This document shows positions 22,459 to 31,014 of a DNA stretch of 37,514 nt, piece after piece. Below the pieces are notes generated by a model. It ran no database searches and was not told where the DNA came from. It was given only the letters and a program-made list of their open reading frames with translations. Source of the stretch: a virus; the IMG/VR virus record IMGVR_UViG_3300047551_000808, positions 1-37,514 of that record; one strand, 5' to 3'. Positions within the stretch are counted from its first letter, which is position 1. Every line of letters starts with the position of its first letter. Position numbers and translations under genes: made by a program.

Positions 22459-22853
22459 TTGAGGTATTGACCATCCAGGAGATTGAAAAACGCATTCAGT
22501 CGATGAATTTGGACCGAAAACGGGGGTTTTCGATGGAGGAATTCTCCCGTTTTGCCTGCATTGACTACCGAAATTTGAAAAAAATGTGCCTTGAGGGGTC
22601 TATTCCGATCACTGAACTGAGCCAACGCAAACTCAGTAAGGCACTTTTGGCTTTGGAGAAGGGTGAGGCTGGCTTGCGCATGGACATTGCAGGTCGAAAG
22701 TACTTGGACTTTCATCCGTCGAGTGAATACAAGATTCCTATGAAGCGCGGAATTTCGATAGAGAAAACAAATGATGGGTTTTCGCTATCGGTAAAGCCCG
22801 TTAATAAGATGAGTTACTCTACTGAACACTTGCTAAAGAAGAAAAGGGGTTAA
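22455..22853 (+). CDS. HTH-like hypothetical protein between terL and portal (132 aa)
   Basis: It starts at an ATGA overlap with terL. Residues 22-70 look like a small helix-turn-helix (RGFSMEEFSRFACIDYRNLK, then SQRKLSKALLALEKGE). The second half is basic and probably beta-rich (KIPMKRGISIEKTNDGF). An HTH protein coupled to TerL could be a small terminase subunit, which is otherwise unidentified in this genome, but phage TerS usually precedes TerL. I leave the role open. Confidence 0.65.
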   Translation: MIEVLTIQEIEKRIQSMNLDRKRGFSMEEFSRFACIDYRNLKKMCLEGSIPITELSQRKLSKALLALEKGEAGLRMDIAGRKYLDFHPSSEYKIPMKRGISIEKTNDGFSLSVKPVNKMSYSTEHLLKKKRG

Positions 22854-22854
22854 T

Positions 22855-23271
22855 ATGGCTGTATTGAAAGATTACAAATGTCCTGTACATGGTTTCTTTG
22901 AATCTTATCAACCTGTGTGTCCTGCTGGCTGTACAGACGTGCATGTAGTTTTTTTGAAAGCACCAGGTGTCAAATCAGAAAAAACCAAGCATAATGATAA
23001 AACGCTTAATCAACTCGCATTGGATTTCAAGATGGGAGACATAAAATCGACGAAGGAAGGTGAGGCACAGCCTCCACGCCACGCGAAGCCAAACAATCCG
23101 TTTGCGCCTCGGTGGGGATCGCCTGCCGAACTCGGTGGCTACAACTTGAATTCTATTGCCGGTGAGTCTGTGTCAGGTCTTAACACAGTGAAGCAGTCGG
23201 GCGTTCCGCTTAGTGGTCCAAAGGTCGGATCAATGATTGCTGATCACGAAAACTTGCAGATACAGAAATGA
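22855..23271 (+). CDS. zinc-finger hypothetical protein between terL and portal (138 aa)
   Basis: The N-terminus has KCPVHGFFESYQPVCPAGC, a four-Cys (or Cys/His) zinc ribbon in residues 9-27. A polar linker and a Gly/Asn-rich C-terminus (PRWGSPAELGGYNLNS) follow. Short Zn-ribbon proteins between terminase and portal are seen in several podovirus groups, with unknown role; packaging is the likely context. The stop overlaps the portal ATG (ATGA). Confidence 0.65.
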   Translation: MAVLKDYKCPVHGFFESYQPVCPAGCTDVHVVFLKAPGVKSEKTKHNDKTLNQLALDFKMGDIKSTKEGEAQPPRHAKPNNPFAPRWGSPAELGGYNLNSIAGESVSGLNTVKQSGVPLSGPKVGSMIADHENLQIQK

Positions 23272-24968
23272 GAATTCCAAAGGAACCGGTCGAAAGAGAA
23301 GCCTTCTACATGGACATGAAGCAGAAATGCTTGGTGTCCCAAAACGAACGTATGGCGACATACTCGACCTTGCGTTCCTACTACTTGCACGGTTCGGGGA
23401 TGGATGAGTCCCCTGCGCACTTCAACAAAATCTATCCTCACATTGATCAACTGAGTGCTTTCATGTACTCGGCTGACACCACAAGATTCTCAATTGAGAT
23501 TGGCGCTTCCGCGCCCAAGTCTTTTCAGAAAATGGTCCCGGCGCTGACAAAAGCGCTGCATGATTACTGGCTTGCCAGCAACGCGGATCAGGTATTTGGT
23601 CAAGCGCTGAACTGGGCGCTTTGCTACAACAGCACCTTCCTCAAACTTATTTGGCGCAACGGCATTCATCCGTACATGGTTGAGCCTGGCGTCTTTGGTG
23701 TTTTGCGGGAAGACACGCCCTACACAGATCGCCAAGAGGCGATGGTGCAAGAATATTTTATGACTCGCAGCGAACTGTACTCACGTCTGTGGGCGCACCC
23801 GAAACGCGACGAGATTATTAACCGCTTGTCTTATGCCGAGCAAGAAACTAAGCAATACCCGGAGGGCGTTGAGCGCGTAGTGACTTCCGCAATCAATCCG
23901 ACCATCTACGGTAACGTGATGATGAATCTTGCTGGCACCAACACCTATGTTCCTCGCATTGGTGAACCGACCGTCAAAATGTACGAACTGTGGATTTTTG
24001 ACGATGAGGTAAATGACTACATTTGCGTAACGATTGCCGAGCCAAATGTCGTGATTTATGACCGCCCATCCAAGAGCCTATTTCTTGAGGGTGAGCAGCC
24101 ATTTATTCAAATTTGTCCGTCCCCGCAGTACGACTATTATTGGGGACAGTCCGAGGTGCAGCGCCTTGTCTTCTTGCAGGACATGCGCAACAAGCGTACC
24201 GGTCAAATCCTGGAACTGCTGGATAAGCAAGTCAATCCGCCAAAGGCAATCATGGGCTTTACCGGAATCCTGGACGAAAAGAATTTTGCATTGAATCGTG
24301 CTGGTGGTTTGATTTCAACCGACATGCCAAATGCCAAGGTCGAGCAGTTTGTGCCCGATCTTCCAAACGATTTATTCCGCGAAATAGGCGAGATTGACAA
24401 TATGTTTGCTGAAGCCAGCGGCATTGTCAGCGTCTTGCAAGGTAGAGGGGAAACCGGCGTTCGATCTGCCGGACACGCAAGCCAGTTGGCACGCCTGGGT
24501 TCAAGCCGAGCCAAAAAACGCGCCTTGATTATTGAGGACAGCCTGGAAAAAGTGGCGACCATGTATCTGAAAATGATGCAGGTCTATGACGATACTGCTT
24601 ACACCGACGTGGATGGCAACAAGTTTATTGCCGCGCAGTTTACGACTGATTTTACCGTGAAGGTAGATGCTCACTCTAATAGCCCAATCTTTATGGAAGA
24701 TGCACGCGAACTGGCGTTTAGCCTATTCAACGCCCAGGCTATCAGTAAAGCACGCCTCATTGAACTCATTGAGCCTCCAATGAAGGAGGCATTGATAGAA
24801 GACATTAAACGTGCCGACGCTATGGCGGCAGATCAGGCTGCAATGCAGCAAAGCCAGTCAGCAAATATGCCTCAAGCGCCAGCAACCCCGGAAACTCCAC
24901 CTAACATGGACCTTACGGGCGAATCGGCAGGCGAACCTGCCCAACCACAATTGAGGGCGGTGCAATGA
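23268..24968 (+). CDS. portal protein (566 aa)
   Basis: This protein forms the dodecameric ring at the head vertex through which DNA passes. Length and sequence order fit podovirus portals: an N-terminal wing (KCLVSQNERMATYSTLRSYY), long beta/alpha region with YDYYWGQSEVQRLVFLQDMR (the stem/wing helix typical of portals), KQVNPPKAIMGF, and a long helix EASGIVSVLQGRGETGVRSA followed by the ring-forming helix region AKKRALIIEDSLEKVATMYL. The C-terminus is disordered and Pro/Gln rich. It sits after terL and before scaffold and capsid, as expected. Motif names are from knowledge of the family. Confidence 0.85.
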   Translation: MRIPKEPVEREAFYMDMKQKCLVSQNERMATYSTLRSYYLHGSGMDESPAHFNKIYPHIDQLSAFMYSADTTRFSIEIGASAPKSFQKMVPALTKALHDYWLASNADQVFGQALNWALCYNSTFLKLIWRNGIHPYMVEPGVFGVLREDTPYTDRQEAMVQEYFMTRSELYSRLWAHPKRDEIINRLSYAEQETKQYPEGVERVVTSAINPTIYGNVMMNLAGTNTYVPRIGEPTVKMYELWIFDDEVNDYICVTIAEPNVVIYDRPSKSLFLEGEQPFIQICPSPQYDYYWGQSEVQRLVFLQDMRNKRTGQILELLDKQVNPPKAIMGFTGILDEKNFALNRAGGLISTDMPNAKVEQFVPDLPNDLFREIGEIDNMFAEASGIVSVLQGRGETGVRSAGHASQLARLGSSRAKKRALIIEDSLEKVATMYLKMMQVYDDTAYTDVDGNKFIAAQFTTDFTVKVDAHSNSPIFMEDARELAFSLFNAQAISKARLIELIEPPMKEALIEDIKRADAMAADQAAMQQSQSANMPQAPATPETPPNMDLTGESAGEPAQPQLRAVQ

Positions 24969-25144
24969 ACGAGTCTTCAGGATCAATGAACAGTCAAAGC
25001 ATGGTTAAATCAGGCGATCAGCCGCGCATGCAAGAACGTGACATTCGCCAGGAAAAGGCACCTCCGTCCATGCAATATGTACGGAACATGCCAAGAGGGG
25101 CTACACAACGTAACAATGGTTACAGATCAACGTCGAGAGGATGA
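24965..25144 (+). CDS. small polar hypothetical protein (59 aa)
   Basis: The frame starts at an ATGA overlap with the portal stop and encodes MNESSGSMNSQSMVK, QPRMQERDIRQEKAPPSMQY, then an Arg/Asn/Gly-rich tail. It has seven Met and no hydrophobic segment, and looks disordered. It is coupled to the 25-residue basic peptide that follows (stop 25142-25144, next ATG 25146). Function unknown. Confidence 0.65.
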   Translation: MNESSGSMNSQSMVKSGDQPRMQERDIRQEKAPPSMQYVRNMPRGATQRNNGYRSTSRG

Positions 25145-25145
25145 T

Positions 25146-25223
25146 ATGTACGGAAAAACACCTATGAAACAACCCATGAAACCTATGAAAAAGGCTCCTA
25201 TGCGTGAGCAAAAGCGCAAATGA
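25146..25223 (+). CDS. basic Met-Lys-Pro micropeptide (25 aa)
   Basis: The ATG at 25146 is preceded by CGAGAGGATGAT. The peptide is MYGKTPMKQPMKPMKK followed by APMREQKRK: three near-repeats of (Q/K)PMK and a very basic end. It lies directly before the terminator at 25228. A nucleic-acid-binding or packaged peptide is possible. It is short enough that translation needs proof. Confidence 0.5.
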   Translation: MYGKTPMKQPMKPMKKAPMREQKRK

Positions 25224-25227
25224 GTTG

Positions 25228-25255
25228 AAGGGGCAGTGCATTTTGCCCCTTTTTT
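25228..25255 (+). terminator. terminator between packaging and capsid modules
   Basis: A perfect 8-bp stem AAGGGGCA / TGCCCCTT with an 8-base loop leads into a run of six T residues. The capsid-module promoter begins 5 bases later. Confidence 0.85.
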
Positions 25256-25259
25256 GTAG

Positions 25260-25289
25260 TTGACATGATAGTTAAAATGTATCTAACGT
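25260..25289 (+). promoter_or_regulatory. promoter for the capsid module with T7-gene-10-like leader
   Basis: A perfect TTGACA (25260-25265), 18 bases, then TAACGT (25284) mirrors the element at 16026-16055. The leader downstream carries AGGAGATATACATG (25302-25315), the same leader sequence as the T7 gene 10 ribosome site, before the first gene of the capsid module. Confidence 0.65.
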
Positions 25290-25311
25290 AATGTATCCAT
25301 AGGAGATATAC

Positions 25312-25749
25312 ATGGCTGTGAATCCGCAGGAAATGATGGACATGCTAAAGCAGGGACAAGGTGCAACGCCTTCCGCTGAAGCGCCCACTCCGCCTGCGTT
25401 TGAGCAAGAAGAAACCACAGCACCTATGGCTTCGCCTATGTCCACACCTGAAGAAAAGAAAGGTGAGCAGGAAAAGGCAAGACTCAACATTATGATGGCG
25501 CTCGACATGCTTCAGCAGTCTATGGGCGCATTCGATCCCAATACCCCTGAAGGCAAGACCATTGAAAAAGTCGTTGCCGAAATCACTCGCCGATTTGGTG
25601 AGCGTGAGTCTGAGACTCGCCAACTCATTCCCGCCGAGATTCTTCAAATGATTCAAACTTTGCCGCAAGCGGGTGGTGCCACGCCCGGTCAAAGGTCAGC
25701 GATGATGGCACCTGTCGCGGGATCGTCCGCACCCCCATTACCCATGTAA
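25312..25749 (+). CDS. hypothetical protein before scaffold (145 aa)
   Basis: This is the first gene after the module promoter, with the very strong AGGAGATATAC site. The N-terminus is disordered (Pro, Ala, Glu, Thr rich), the centre (residues 55-110) is helical and Met/Gln/Leu rich (MMALDMLQQSMGAFD, EKVVAEITRRFG), and the C-terminus is Pro/Ala rich. No protease triad or capsid fold is evident. Position suggests an assembly helper or head-portal protein. Cannot be named. Confidence 0.65.
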   Translation: MAVNPQEMMDMLKQGQGATPSAEAPTPPAFEQEETTAPMASPMSTPEEKKGEQEKARLNIMMALDMLQQSMGAFDPNTPEGKTIEKVVAEITRRFGERESETRQLIPAEILQMIQTLPQAGGATPGQRSAMMAPVAGSSAPPLPM

Positions 25750-25759
25750 GGAGAAATAA

Positions 25760-25945
25760 ATGGAACTGTTCAAACCGAAAGGTGCGCTGCAACCTCGTCG
25801 TCCTACCGACAATTCGCAGAATAATGGTCAGATGGTCAATACCCCTCGCTTTTCACAGATGGGTGGTCTTGATAATTCAGCCAAGATTGGTAAGCGCAAC
25901 GGCATGACTATGAGCAAGCCTGGCGACACCAAAAAAGTATATTGA
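25760..25945 (+). CDS. small polar hypothetical protein (61 aa)
   Basis: The ATG follows GGAGAAATAA. The protein is polar, rich in Asn, Gln, Gly, Lys and Met, with no hydrophobic segment (for example PRFSQMGGLDNSAKIGKRNG) and probably unstructured. It is located between two head-assembly genes with consistent spacing, so it is likely a minor head protein. No family known to me. Confidence 0.6.
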   Translation: MELFKPKGALQPRRPTDNSQNNGQMVNTPRFSQMGGLDNSAKIGKRNGMTMSKPGDTKKVY

Positions 25946-25965
25946 TTGACGAAAGGGGCTAAACC

Positions 25966-26493
25966 ATGAGTCTTGAAAACTATTCTCCTGAAGCGATTGA
26001 GGAATTGGCAGCGCTCTCTAAGCGTTTGTCAGAGGACCCTTCTACCCGCAAAGAATTCTTGCGTTTGACAAAGAAGGTGCATCCTGATCTGCCTGTGCCT
26101 GAGATCGAAATTGAAGAACAAGTGGACCGACGCGCATCCGCAGCCGAGCAAAAAGTGCATGAACTTGAGCAAAAACTGCGTCAACGCGAGGTTCGTGAAG
26201 AACTCAACAAACGTCGCAGTGCCTTAAAAGAAAAAGGCTATGTTCAATCCGACGATGAAATCTTAGAGGTTGAAAAGTTGATGACTGAAAAAGGTATTGC
26301 AAACCATGAGACTGCTGCCGACTACTGGCGTCACATGAAACAAGCCGCTGTGCCCACACCTGGGTATCCGCAGCCTGTCATGTCGCGCCTAGACGTGAGT
26401 GGTTTTATGAAAAACCCGGTAGGTGCTGCGCGTGAAACCGCTGCATCGGCTCTTGCAGAACTTCGCAAGAACCCAAAACCCATTGGGCTGTAG
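25966..26493 (+). CDS. putative scaffolding protein (175 aa)
   Basis: It lies directly before the capsid gene and is a strongly charged helical protein: acidic N-terminal half (EAIEELAALSKRLSEDPSTR), a coiled coil from about residue 52 to 90 (ASAAEQKVHELEQKLRQREV), and a C-terminal helical region. High Glu/Lys content, coiled coil and position are the usual marks of phage scaffolding proteins, which shape the procapsid and leave before or during packaging. The ATG follows GAAAGGGGC. Function by context. Confidence 0.75.
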   Translation: MSLENYSPEAIEELAALSKRLSEDPSTRKEFLRLTKKVHPDLPVPEIEIEEQVDRRASAAEQKVHELEQKLRQREVREELNKRRSALKEKGYVQSDDEILEVEKLMTEKGIANHETAADYWRHMKQAAVPTPGYPQPVMSRLDVSGFMKNPVGAARETAASALAELRKNPKPIGL

Positions 26494-26533
26494 TAGATTT
26501 AGGGGCTTTTTCTTGAAACTTCGGAGGTAAATT

Positions 26534-27544
26534 ATGCCTATTGGTGGCGGCATTCTTCCGGCTTCGGGTACTCAACAGTACAACGAGTTGACTTATGTTA
26601 CTCGCAGGGCGTTTATCCCGAAGTTGGTCGTGCAAATCTATAACTCAACGCCCTTAATGGCGGCGCTGATCGCAAACAGTCAAACTGCTTCAGGCGGTGT
26701 GTCTTCTGTGTCAGTACCCGTACAAGGTTCGCAATTTGTGAATGCTCAGTGGTCGGACTATTCCGGTTCGTTCGCGCAGCCTTCCGTTCAGCAAGGTGCT
26801 TACCAGGCTGAATTTAACCTCAAGTTGCTTGTGTCTCCCGTACCGTTCCTCGGTATGGAAGGTGCAGTGCAGCAAGACTATGCAATCATCCCTCTGATCG
26901 AAGCGCGTATGAACGACGCGACCAACGTGATGATGGATGCAATGGCAACGTCGCTTTACACGAACACCACTAACCAGCAACAGTTTATTGGTCTGCCTGC
27001 TGCGGTGGATGATGGTACCGGTACTGCCACTTACGGCAATATCGACCGTACCACTAACACCTGGTGGAAAGCCAAGCAGTACGCTGCTGGATCGGTTAAC
27101 CCAACTCGTCAAAACGTCCTTCAGTACATTTCCGGTACCGTCAAAAACGGCGCTGAAGTGCCTACTTTCGGTGTTTGCGGTTTTGGTACATGGACATTGC
27201 TTGCTCAAGACTACGTTGGTCAAGAGCAGTACATGATTACTCCTGGCTCCGGCTTTGACGGTGATGCCAACGGTCCCCAGGCTGCGTTCCGCGCCCTGAT
27301 GGTTGCTGGTGTGCCTATTTATCCGGACCCATATTGCCCTGAAGGTACTCTGTACCTATTGAACTCGAACTATCTCTCGCTCTATATCCATGAGCAGGCA
27401 TCGTTTGCGTTCACAGGCTTTGAGTCCACTTTGCCGAACTTCCAAATTGGTTACGTTGGCGCAGTGTTGATGATCGCTGAATTGGTCAACACTAAGCCTA
27501 AAGCCATGACGAAGATTACCGGCTATAACTCACTTAGCCTGTAA
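26534..27544 (+). CDS. major capsid protein (336 aa)
   Basis: The gene has a strong CGGAGG site and is placed after the scaffold-like gene. The 336-residue protein is an HK97-fold type candidate: N-terminal arm with LTYVTRRAFIPKLVVQIYN, a spine-helix-like segment (RMNDATNVMMDAMATSLYTN), a beta-rich P domain, and a C-terminal beta run (NFQIGYVGAVLMIAELVNTK). The NTWWKAKQYA and LNSNYLSLYIHEQASF phrases are typical of P22/podovirus capsids of this size class as I recall them. Lack of a protease gene is consistent with a non-cleaved shell. It is the best candidate in the genome by length, position and context. Confidence 0.8.
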   Translation: MPIGGGILPASGTQQYNELTYVTRRAFIPKLVVQIYNSTPLMAALIANSQTASGGVSSVSVPVQGSQFVNAQWSDYSGSFAQPSVQQGAYQAEFNLKLLVSPVPFLGMEGAVQQDYAIIPLIEARMNDATNVMMDAMATSLYTNTTNQQQFIGLPAAVDDGTGTATYGNIDRTTNTWWKAKQYAAGSVNPTRQNVLQYISGTVKNGAEVPTFGVCGFGTWTLLAQDYVGQEQYMITPGSGFDGDANGPQAAFRALMVAGVPIYPDPYCPEGTLYLLNSNYLSLYIHEQASFAFTGFESTLPNFQIGYVGAVLMIAELVNTKPKAMTKITGYNSLSL

Positions 27545-27553
27545 GGAGGAATC

Positions 27554-27889
27554 ATGTCTTTAGCAATCAATAAAATCATCCTTGCCGATGCAAACGCAAA
27601 CACGGACGGTGCGTATTTTCAGACTGGTACTTTCAGCGTTGCTGCTAACAGCACCACTGTGGTTACTGCTGGTACTTATTTGATCACGCCCACTGCTAAC
27701 GTTTCTGTTCAGGTAAACACAAACTCTAACGGTAACGCCTTCACTACCCTGATGGCGGCTAACGTTGGTGGCGTGTTGATCTCTGACGGTGTAAACGTTC
27801 GCTTGTCCAATGGTGACGCTAACAATGCCAAGACCGTTACTTATGTAACGATCAATGGCGGCGAAGCGGCTAACTCTACCTACGCGTAA
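27554..27889 (+). CDS. putative capsid decoration protein (111 aa)
   Basis: Directly after the capsid gene with a strong AAGGAGG site. The sequence is Ala/Asn/Thr/Val rich and all-beta (TGTFSVAANSTTVVTAGTYL, NVSVQVNTN), with no Cys and few charges. Small all-beta proteins at this position usually cover the capsid surface or form spikes. I infer a decoration or minor head protein; no family is named. Confidence 0.6.
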   Translation: MSLAINKIILADANANTDGAYFQTGTFSVAANSTTVVTAGTYLITPTANVSVQVNTNSNGNAFTTLMAANVGGVLISDGVNVRLSNGDANNAKTVTYVTINGGEAANSTYA

Positions 27890-27898
27890 GGAGGCACT

Positions 27899-28300
27899 AT
27901 GGACGCAAATGCCGTTGGTCGTTCCTATCCTGACTCGTTTGGTAACTATCGCCTTGCGGAGCAAACTGGCGTAAGCCTGAACTCCACTGGCGACGTAACC
28001 ACGCTAGTCGCACAGGCTGCGACCAAGTACATTGTGCGTCGTATCGTGCTGTCGAACTTCAGTGCAAGTGCCGCTAGTGCTAACGTCGGTGTTTTTACCG
28101 GCGCAAACTCTACCGGCACTACCATTGCTGCTGATCAAACAATTAGTGGCGCTTCCGGCGCTACTAAGTTTGTTGATCTGACTCTTGCTTCGGCAGCAAA
28201 TACAGACGTGCAAACTGCCCGTGTGCTTTACGTTAACGTGTCGGCAAACGCCGCAGCAACCTGCGACGTAGCCCTTTACGGAGATATTGTCTCGCTATGA
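27899..28300 (+). CDS. putative beta-sandwich head protein (133 aa)
   Basis: Strong AAGGAGG site, 9 bases after the previous stop. Beta-rich with alternating small and hydrophobic residues (TKYIVRRIVLSNFSASAASA, ARVLYVNVSANAAATCDVAL), like the previous protein and like head decoration proteins of other phages. The stop overlaps the next gene start (ATGA). Function by position. Confidence 0.6.
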   Translation: MDANAVGRSYPDSFGNYRLAEQTGVSLNSTGDVTTLVAQAATKYIVRRIVLSNFSASAASANVGVFTGANSTGTTIAADQTISGASGATKFVDLTLASAANTDVQTARVLYVNVSANAAATCDVALYGDIVSL

Positions 28301-28644
28301 CCACTACTGTTTTTGTCCGCAACAATGGAGATCAACCATTTTCTGATGCGCTGAATGGAGTCGTTTACGACTTTGTTCCTGGCGCTGAAATTGAGATTCC
28401 TGAAATTGCGGCAAAACACATTTTTGGTTATGGCGACGATGACAAAGAACCATACTTGGTAAGACTTGGGTGGATGAAAATGAACACGGATTTTCCGCTG
28501 GCTATGGAAAAACTTGGGAAGTTTTCGTTCAGTCGAGAGCCTTCCAAGCCCGTCCACTTGTCAGCCCCGGTGGTGGAACGAGTAGCCGCCCCCTTGCCTA
28601 AAGCACGGGGTGCGGCGAAAGTTGCAGTGACAGAAAATGAGTAA
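28297..28644 (+). CDS. hypothetical head-proximal protein (115 aa)
   Basis: Coupled by ATGA to the upstream gene. N-terminal beta region (FVRNNGDQPFSDALNGVVYD, EIEIPEIAAKHIFGYG), then a helical stretch around residues 60-80 and a Pro/Ala/Lys C-terminus. It is placed before the adaptor protein and could be a head-completion or minor head protein. No family recognised. Confidence 0.6.
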   Translation: MTTTVFVRNNGDQPFSDALNGVVYDFVPGAEIEIPEIAAKHIFGYGDDDKEPYLVRLGWMKMNTDFPLAMEKLGKFSFSREPSKPVHLSAPVVERVAAPLPKARGAAKVAVTENE

Positions 28645-28646
28645 CT

Positions 28647-29285
28647 ATGGCAACGACGTTATCGGGGTACATTACAGAAACCCGACGTTTATTGCATGAC
28701 GTTAACGCTAACTTTTGGACAAACGCAGAGTTAACTGATTACATAAACGACGGACGCAGCACAATGGTGAGGGACACCGGGTGTAGCCGTGTCCTTCAAT
28801 CTTATACTGCGCCTTACAACGTCGAAACTATCGACTTTTCTGCTTTACCCGAAGGCGCTAACACGATTGATGTTTTGAATATCAATCTGTACTGGGGCAA
28901 CTCTCGCGTGCCCCTGTACTACCTTCCCTGGACTGACTTTAACGCTCAATTGCGTTATTGGCAAAACTACACTGGGCGTCCCATTGGATACTCAATGTAT
29001 GGTCCTAAAAAAATCTTTATTGGTCCAAAACCTGATCAAGCCTATGTAATGGAACTTGATACGGTCGTGCTGCCTGAACCTTTAGTAAACCTGGCAGACG
29101 TTGAGACTTTGCCCACTCCTTTTACGGAGGCGGTGCCTTTTTATGCAGCCTACATTGCCAAGTACCAGGAACAGTCCTATGGCGAGGCTGAGATATTCAA
29201 AGCAGAGTACGCCAAGCATGTTATGGAGGCGCTCAATACTACCTTTACCCGCAGACTCCCGACACCTTATGTAGCGGGGTACTAA
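28647..29285 (+). CDS. head-tail adaptor / tail tubular protein A-like (212 aa)
   Basis: The order (capsid, decoration, this gene, then a large beta-rich tail protein) and the sequence fit the podovirus adaptor that binds the portal: an N-terminal helix-rich region with GYITETRRLLHDVNANFWTN and ELTDYINDGRSTMVRDTGCS, a beta sheet with YWGNSRVPLYYLPWTDFNAQ, and a C-terminal helix-rich PFTEAVPFYAAYIAKYQEQS. T7 gp11-type proteins start the same way (a helix pair with an N-D-G turn). Length 212 is close to family. Role by family resemblance and position. Confidence 0.8.
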   Translation: MATTLSGYITETRRLLHDVNANFWTNAELTDYINDGRSTMVRDTGCSRVLQSYTAPYNVETIDFSALPEGANTIDVLNINLYWGNSRVPLYYLPWTDFNAQLRYWQNYTGRPIGYSMYGPKKIFIGPKPDQAYVMELDTVVLPEPLVNLADVETLPTPFTEAVPFYAAYIAKYQEQSYGEAEIFKAEYAKHVMEALNTTFTRRLPTPYVAGY

Positions 29286-29286
29286 C

Positions 29287-31014
29287 ATGGCTGCGGTAGA
29301 GCAACAGAAAAAATACGCTGTAGTCAAAGACTTCAAGGGTATTAACACCAAAAACAATCGCACCGTTATTGATGATGGCGAGTTTGGCTGGCTAGAAAAT
29401 GCCATGCCAATTGGTTTTGGCAACCTTCGGATTATTGAGGGAAACCAACAAGTTAATGTGACCTGGGCACAGGAAGTGACTTTTTTAGGGTCCGTTAACA
29501 TTAACAACAACGAATACATCATGGCTTTTGAGGATGATGGTTCGGCTCAATACGTCAACTTAACCACTGGTGCGACTGGAAACGTGGCTGCTGCCGGTAC
29601 GTTTTCAAACGCTAACGTAATGATTACGCAGTGGAAAAACGAACGCGCCCTTATTATTGATCCCGTTAATGGTTACAAAACCTGGGATGGCACCAATCTG
29701 CATGACATTGGAAGCGTCAACAGTGTAACGATCAACAATGGCGGCACTGGATACAACGCGGCAAACACGACTGTAACTTTTGGCGCTCCTAACCAGGCAA
29801 ACGGGATACAGGCTACTGGTACGGTAGTTATTGTTTCGGGCGCTGTTTCTGAGATCGTAATGACGGAATGCGGTACTGGCTATACTTCCGCGCCTTCCGT
29901 GACAATTTCCGGTGCTGGAAGTAACGCAAATGTGACATGCACGATCCTAAACCAGTCCGGAACAGACATAGCAACGTTCTCCGGTCGAACTTGGATTGCC
30001 AGTGATCGAACCGTGTTTTACACGGCAGCCGACACCTTTAACGACTTTTACAGCGTTTCGGCAGGGTTTATTACCATTACAGACTCTACCCTGCGTACCA
30101 ACATAACCAGGATTTTGTCAGCCAATAACTTTTTGTATGTTTTTGGCGAGGACTCAATCAACGTGTTTTCGGACGTTAGGGTTGATGCTAATACTGGCAC
30201 CACGCTTTTTACCAACACCAACGTGTCTGCGTCGGTAGGTTCAAGCCTTAAACATGCCATTTTCCCGTACTTTCGATCAGTGCTTTTTATGAATGAGTAC
30301 GGTGTGTACGCCCTGGTGGGTGCTACAACGACAAAAATTAGTGATCCATTAGACGGAATTTTCCCTTCAATTTACTTTACGGAAGAAGTTTCAGGCGGTC
30401 AGTGTTTGATCAATAACATTTTGTGTGCCGTGTTTAATTTCAAATACAGCGAAAACGGTACGGATCGGTGGGTTCAGGCAGCATTTTTTGAGCGTAAATG
30501 GTTTTTAACAAACCAGTTAACTAACGCTTATTACGTTGTTCCAGCCGTAAAAGACGGTTTTCTGAATCTGTATGGATCAACGGGCTTAAACCTGTATCAG
30601 TTTTATGAAAGCAACACAAACCCAGTAGTCGTTGATATTGAGACTGCGCTATTGCCTATGGGGGACCCCATTCGTGATAAGCAAGCCTTAAAAATAGGCA
30701 TTGAGGCTACCCTTGGAAGCCAACCAGTGATCCTGGACGCCTATGTGGATTCGGAGTCGGACCAGTCTCCGGTCATTGCCTTTGCCAACTCTGTCCTATG
30801 GCTAAATAACTCTTCCCAAGTTATTGACTGGACTAACAATTCTTCAACGATTATTGCTTGGTTAGGTCCACAAAGTGCTGGTGCCGGGTATTACCTGTAC
30901 AAATCAGACGCAAAAATGTACGGCAAGTACCTTGGCATGACTATTCAAAGCACATCCACCCCATTTACAATAAATGGATTCCAATTTGAACATGAATTGA
31001 GAGCGAGGTTCTAA
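29287..31014 (+). CDS. tail nozzle / tail tubular protein B-like (575 aa)
   Basis: Follows the adaptor by one base. Long all-beta protein without Cys clusters: N-terminal KDFKGINTKNNRTVIDDGEF and GWLENAMPIGFGNLRIIEGN (the propeller-like start typical of nozzle proteins), a middle insertion with a repeated VTINNGGTGYNAANTTVTFG-type beta unit, and a C-terminal WLNNSSQVIDWTNNSSTIIA. T7 gp12-type proteins form the hexameric nozzle at the tail end. The middle unit resembles short phage repeats and may be a carbohydrate-contact insertion. The C-terminal WTNN phrase recurs in the tail fibre at 34209. Confidence 0.75.
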   Translation: MAAVEQQKKYAVVKDFKGINTKNNRTVIDDGEFGWLENAMPIGFGNLRIIEGNQQVNVTWAQEVTFLGSVNINNNEYIMAFEDDGSAQYVNLTTGATGNVAAAGTFSNANVMITQWKNERALIIDPVNGYKTWDGTNLHDIGSVNSVTINNGGTGYNAANTTVTFGAPNQANGIQATGTVVIVSGAVSEIVMTECGTGYTSAPSVTISGAGSNANVTCTILNQSGTDIATFSGRTWIASDRTVFYTAADTFNDFYSVSAGFITITDSTLRTNITRILSANNFLYVFGEDSINVFSDVRVDANTGTTLFTNTNVSASVGSSLKHAIFPYFRSVLFMNEYGVYALVGATTTKISDPLDGIFPSIYFTEEVSGGQCLINNILCAVFNFKYSENGTDRWVQAAFFERKWFLTNQLTNAYYVVPAVKDGFLNLYGSTGLNLYQFYESNTNPVVVDIETALLPMGDPIRDKQALKIGIEATLGSQPVILDAYVDSESDQSPVIAFANSVLWLNNSSQVIDWTNNSSTIIAWLGPQSAGAGYYLYKSDAKMYGKYLGMTIQSTSTPFTINGFQFEHELRARF

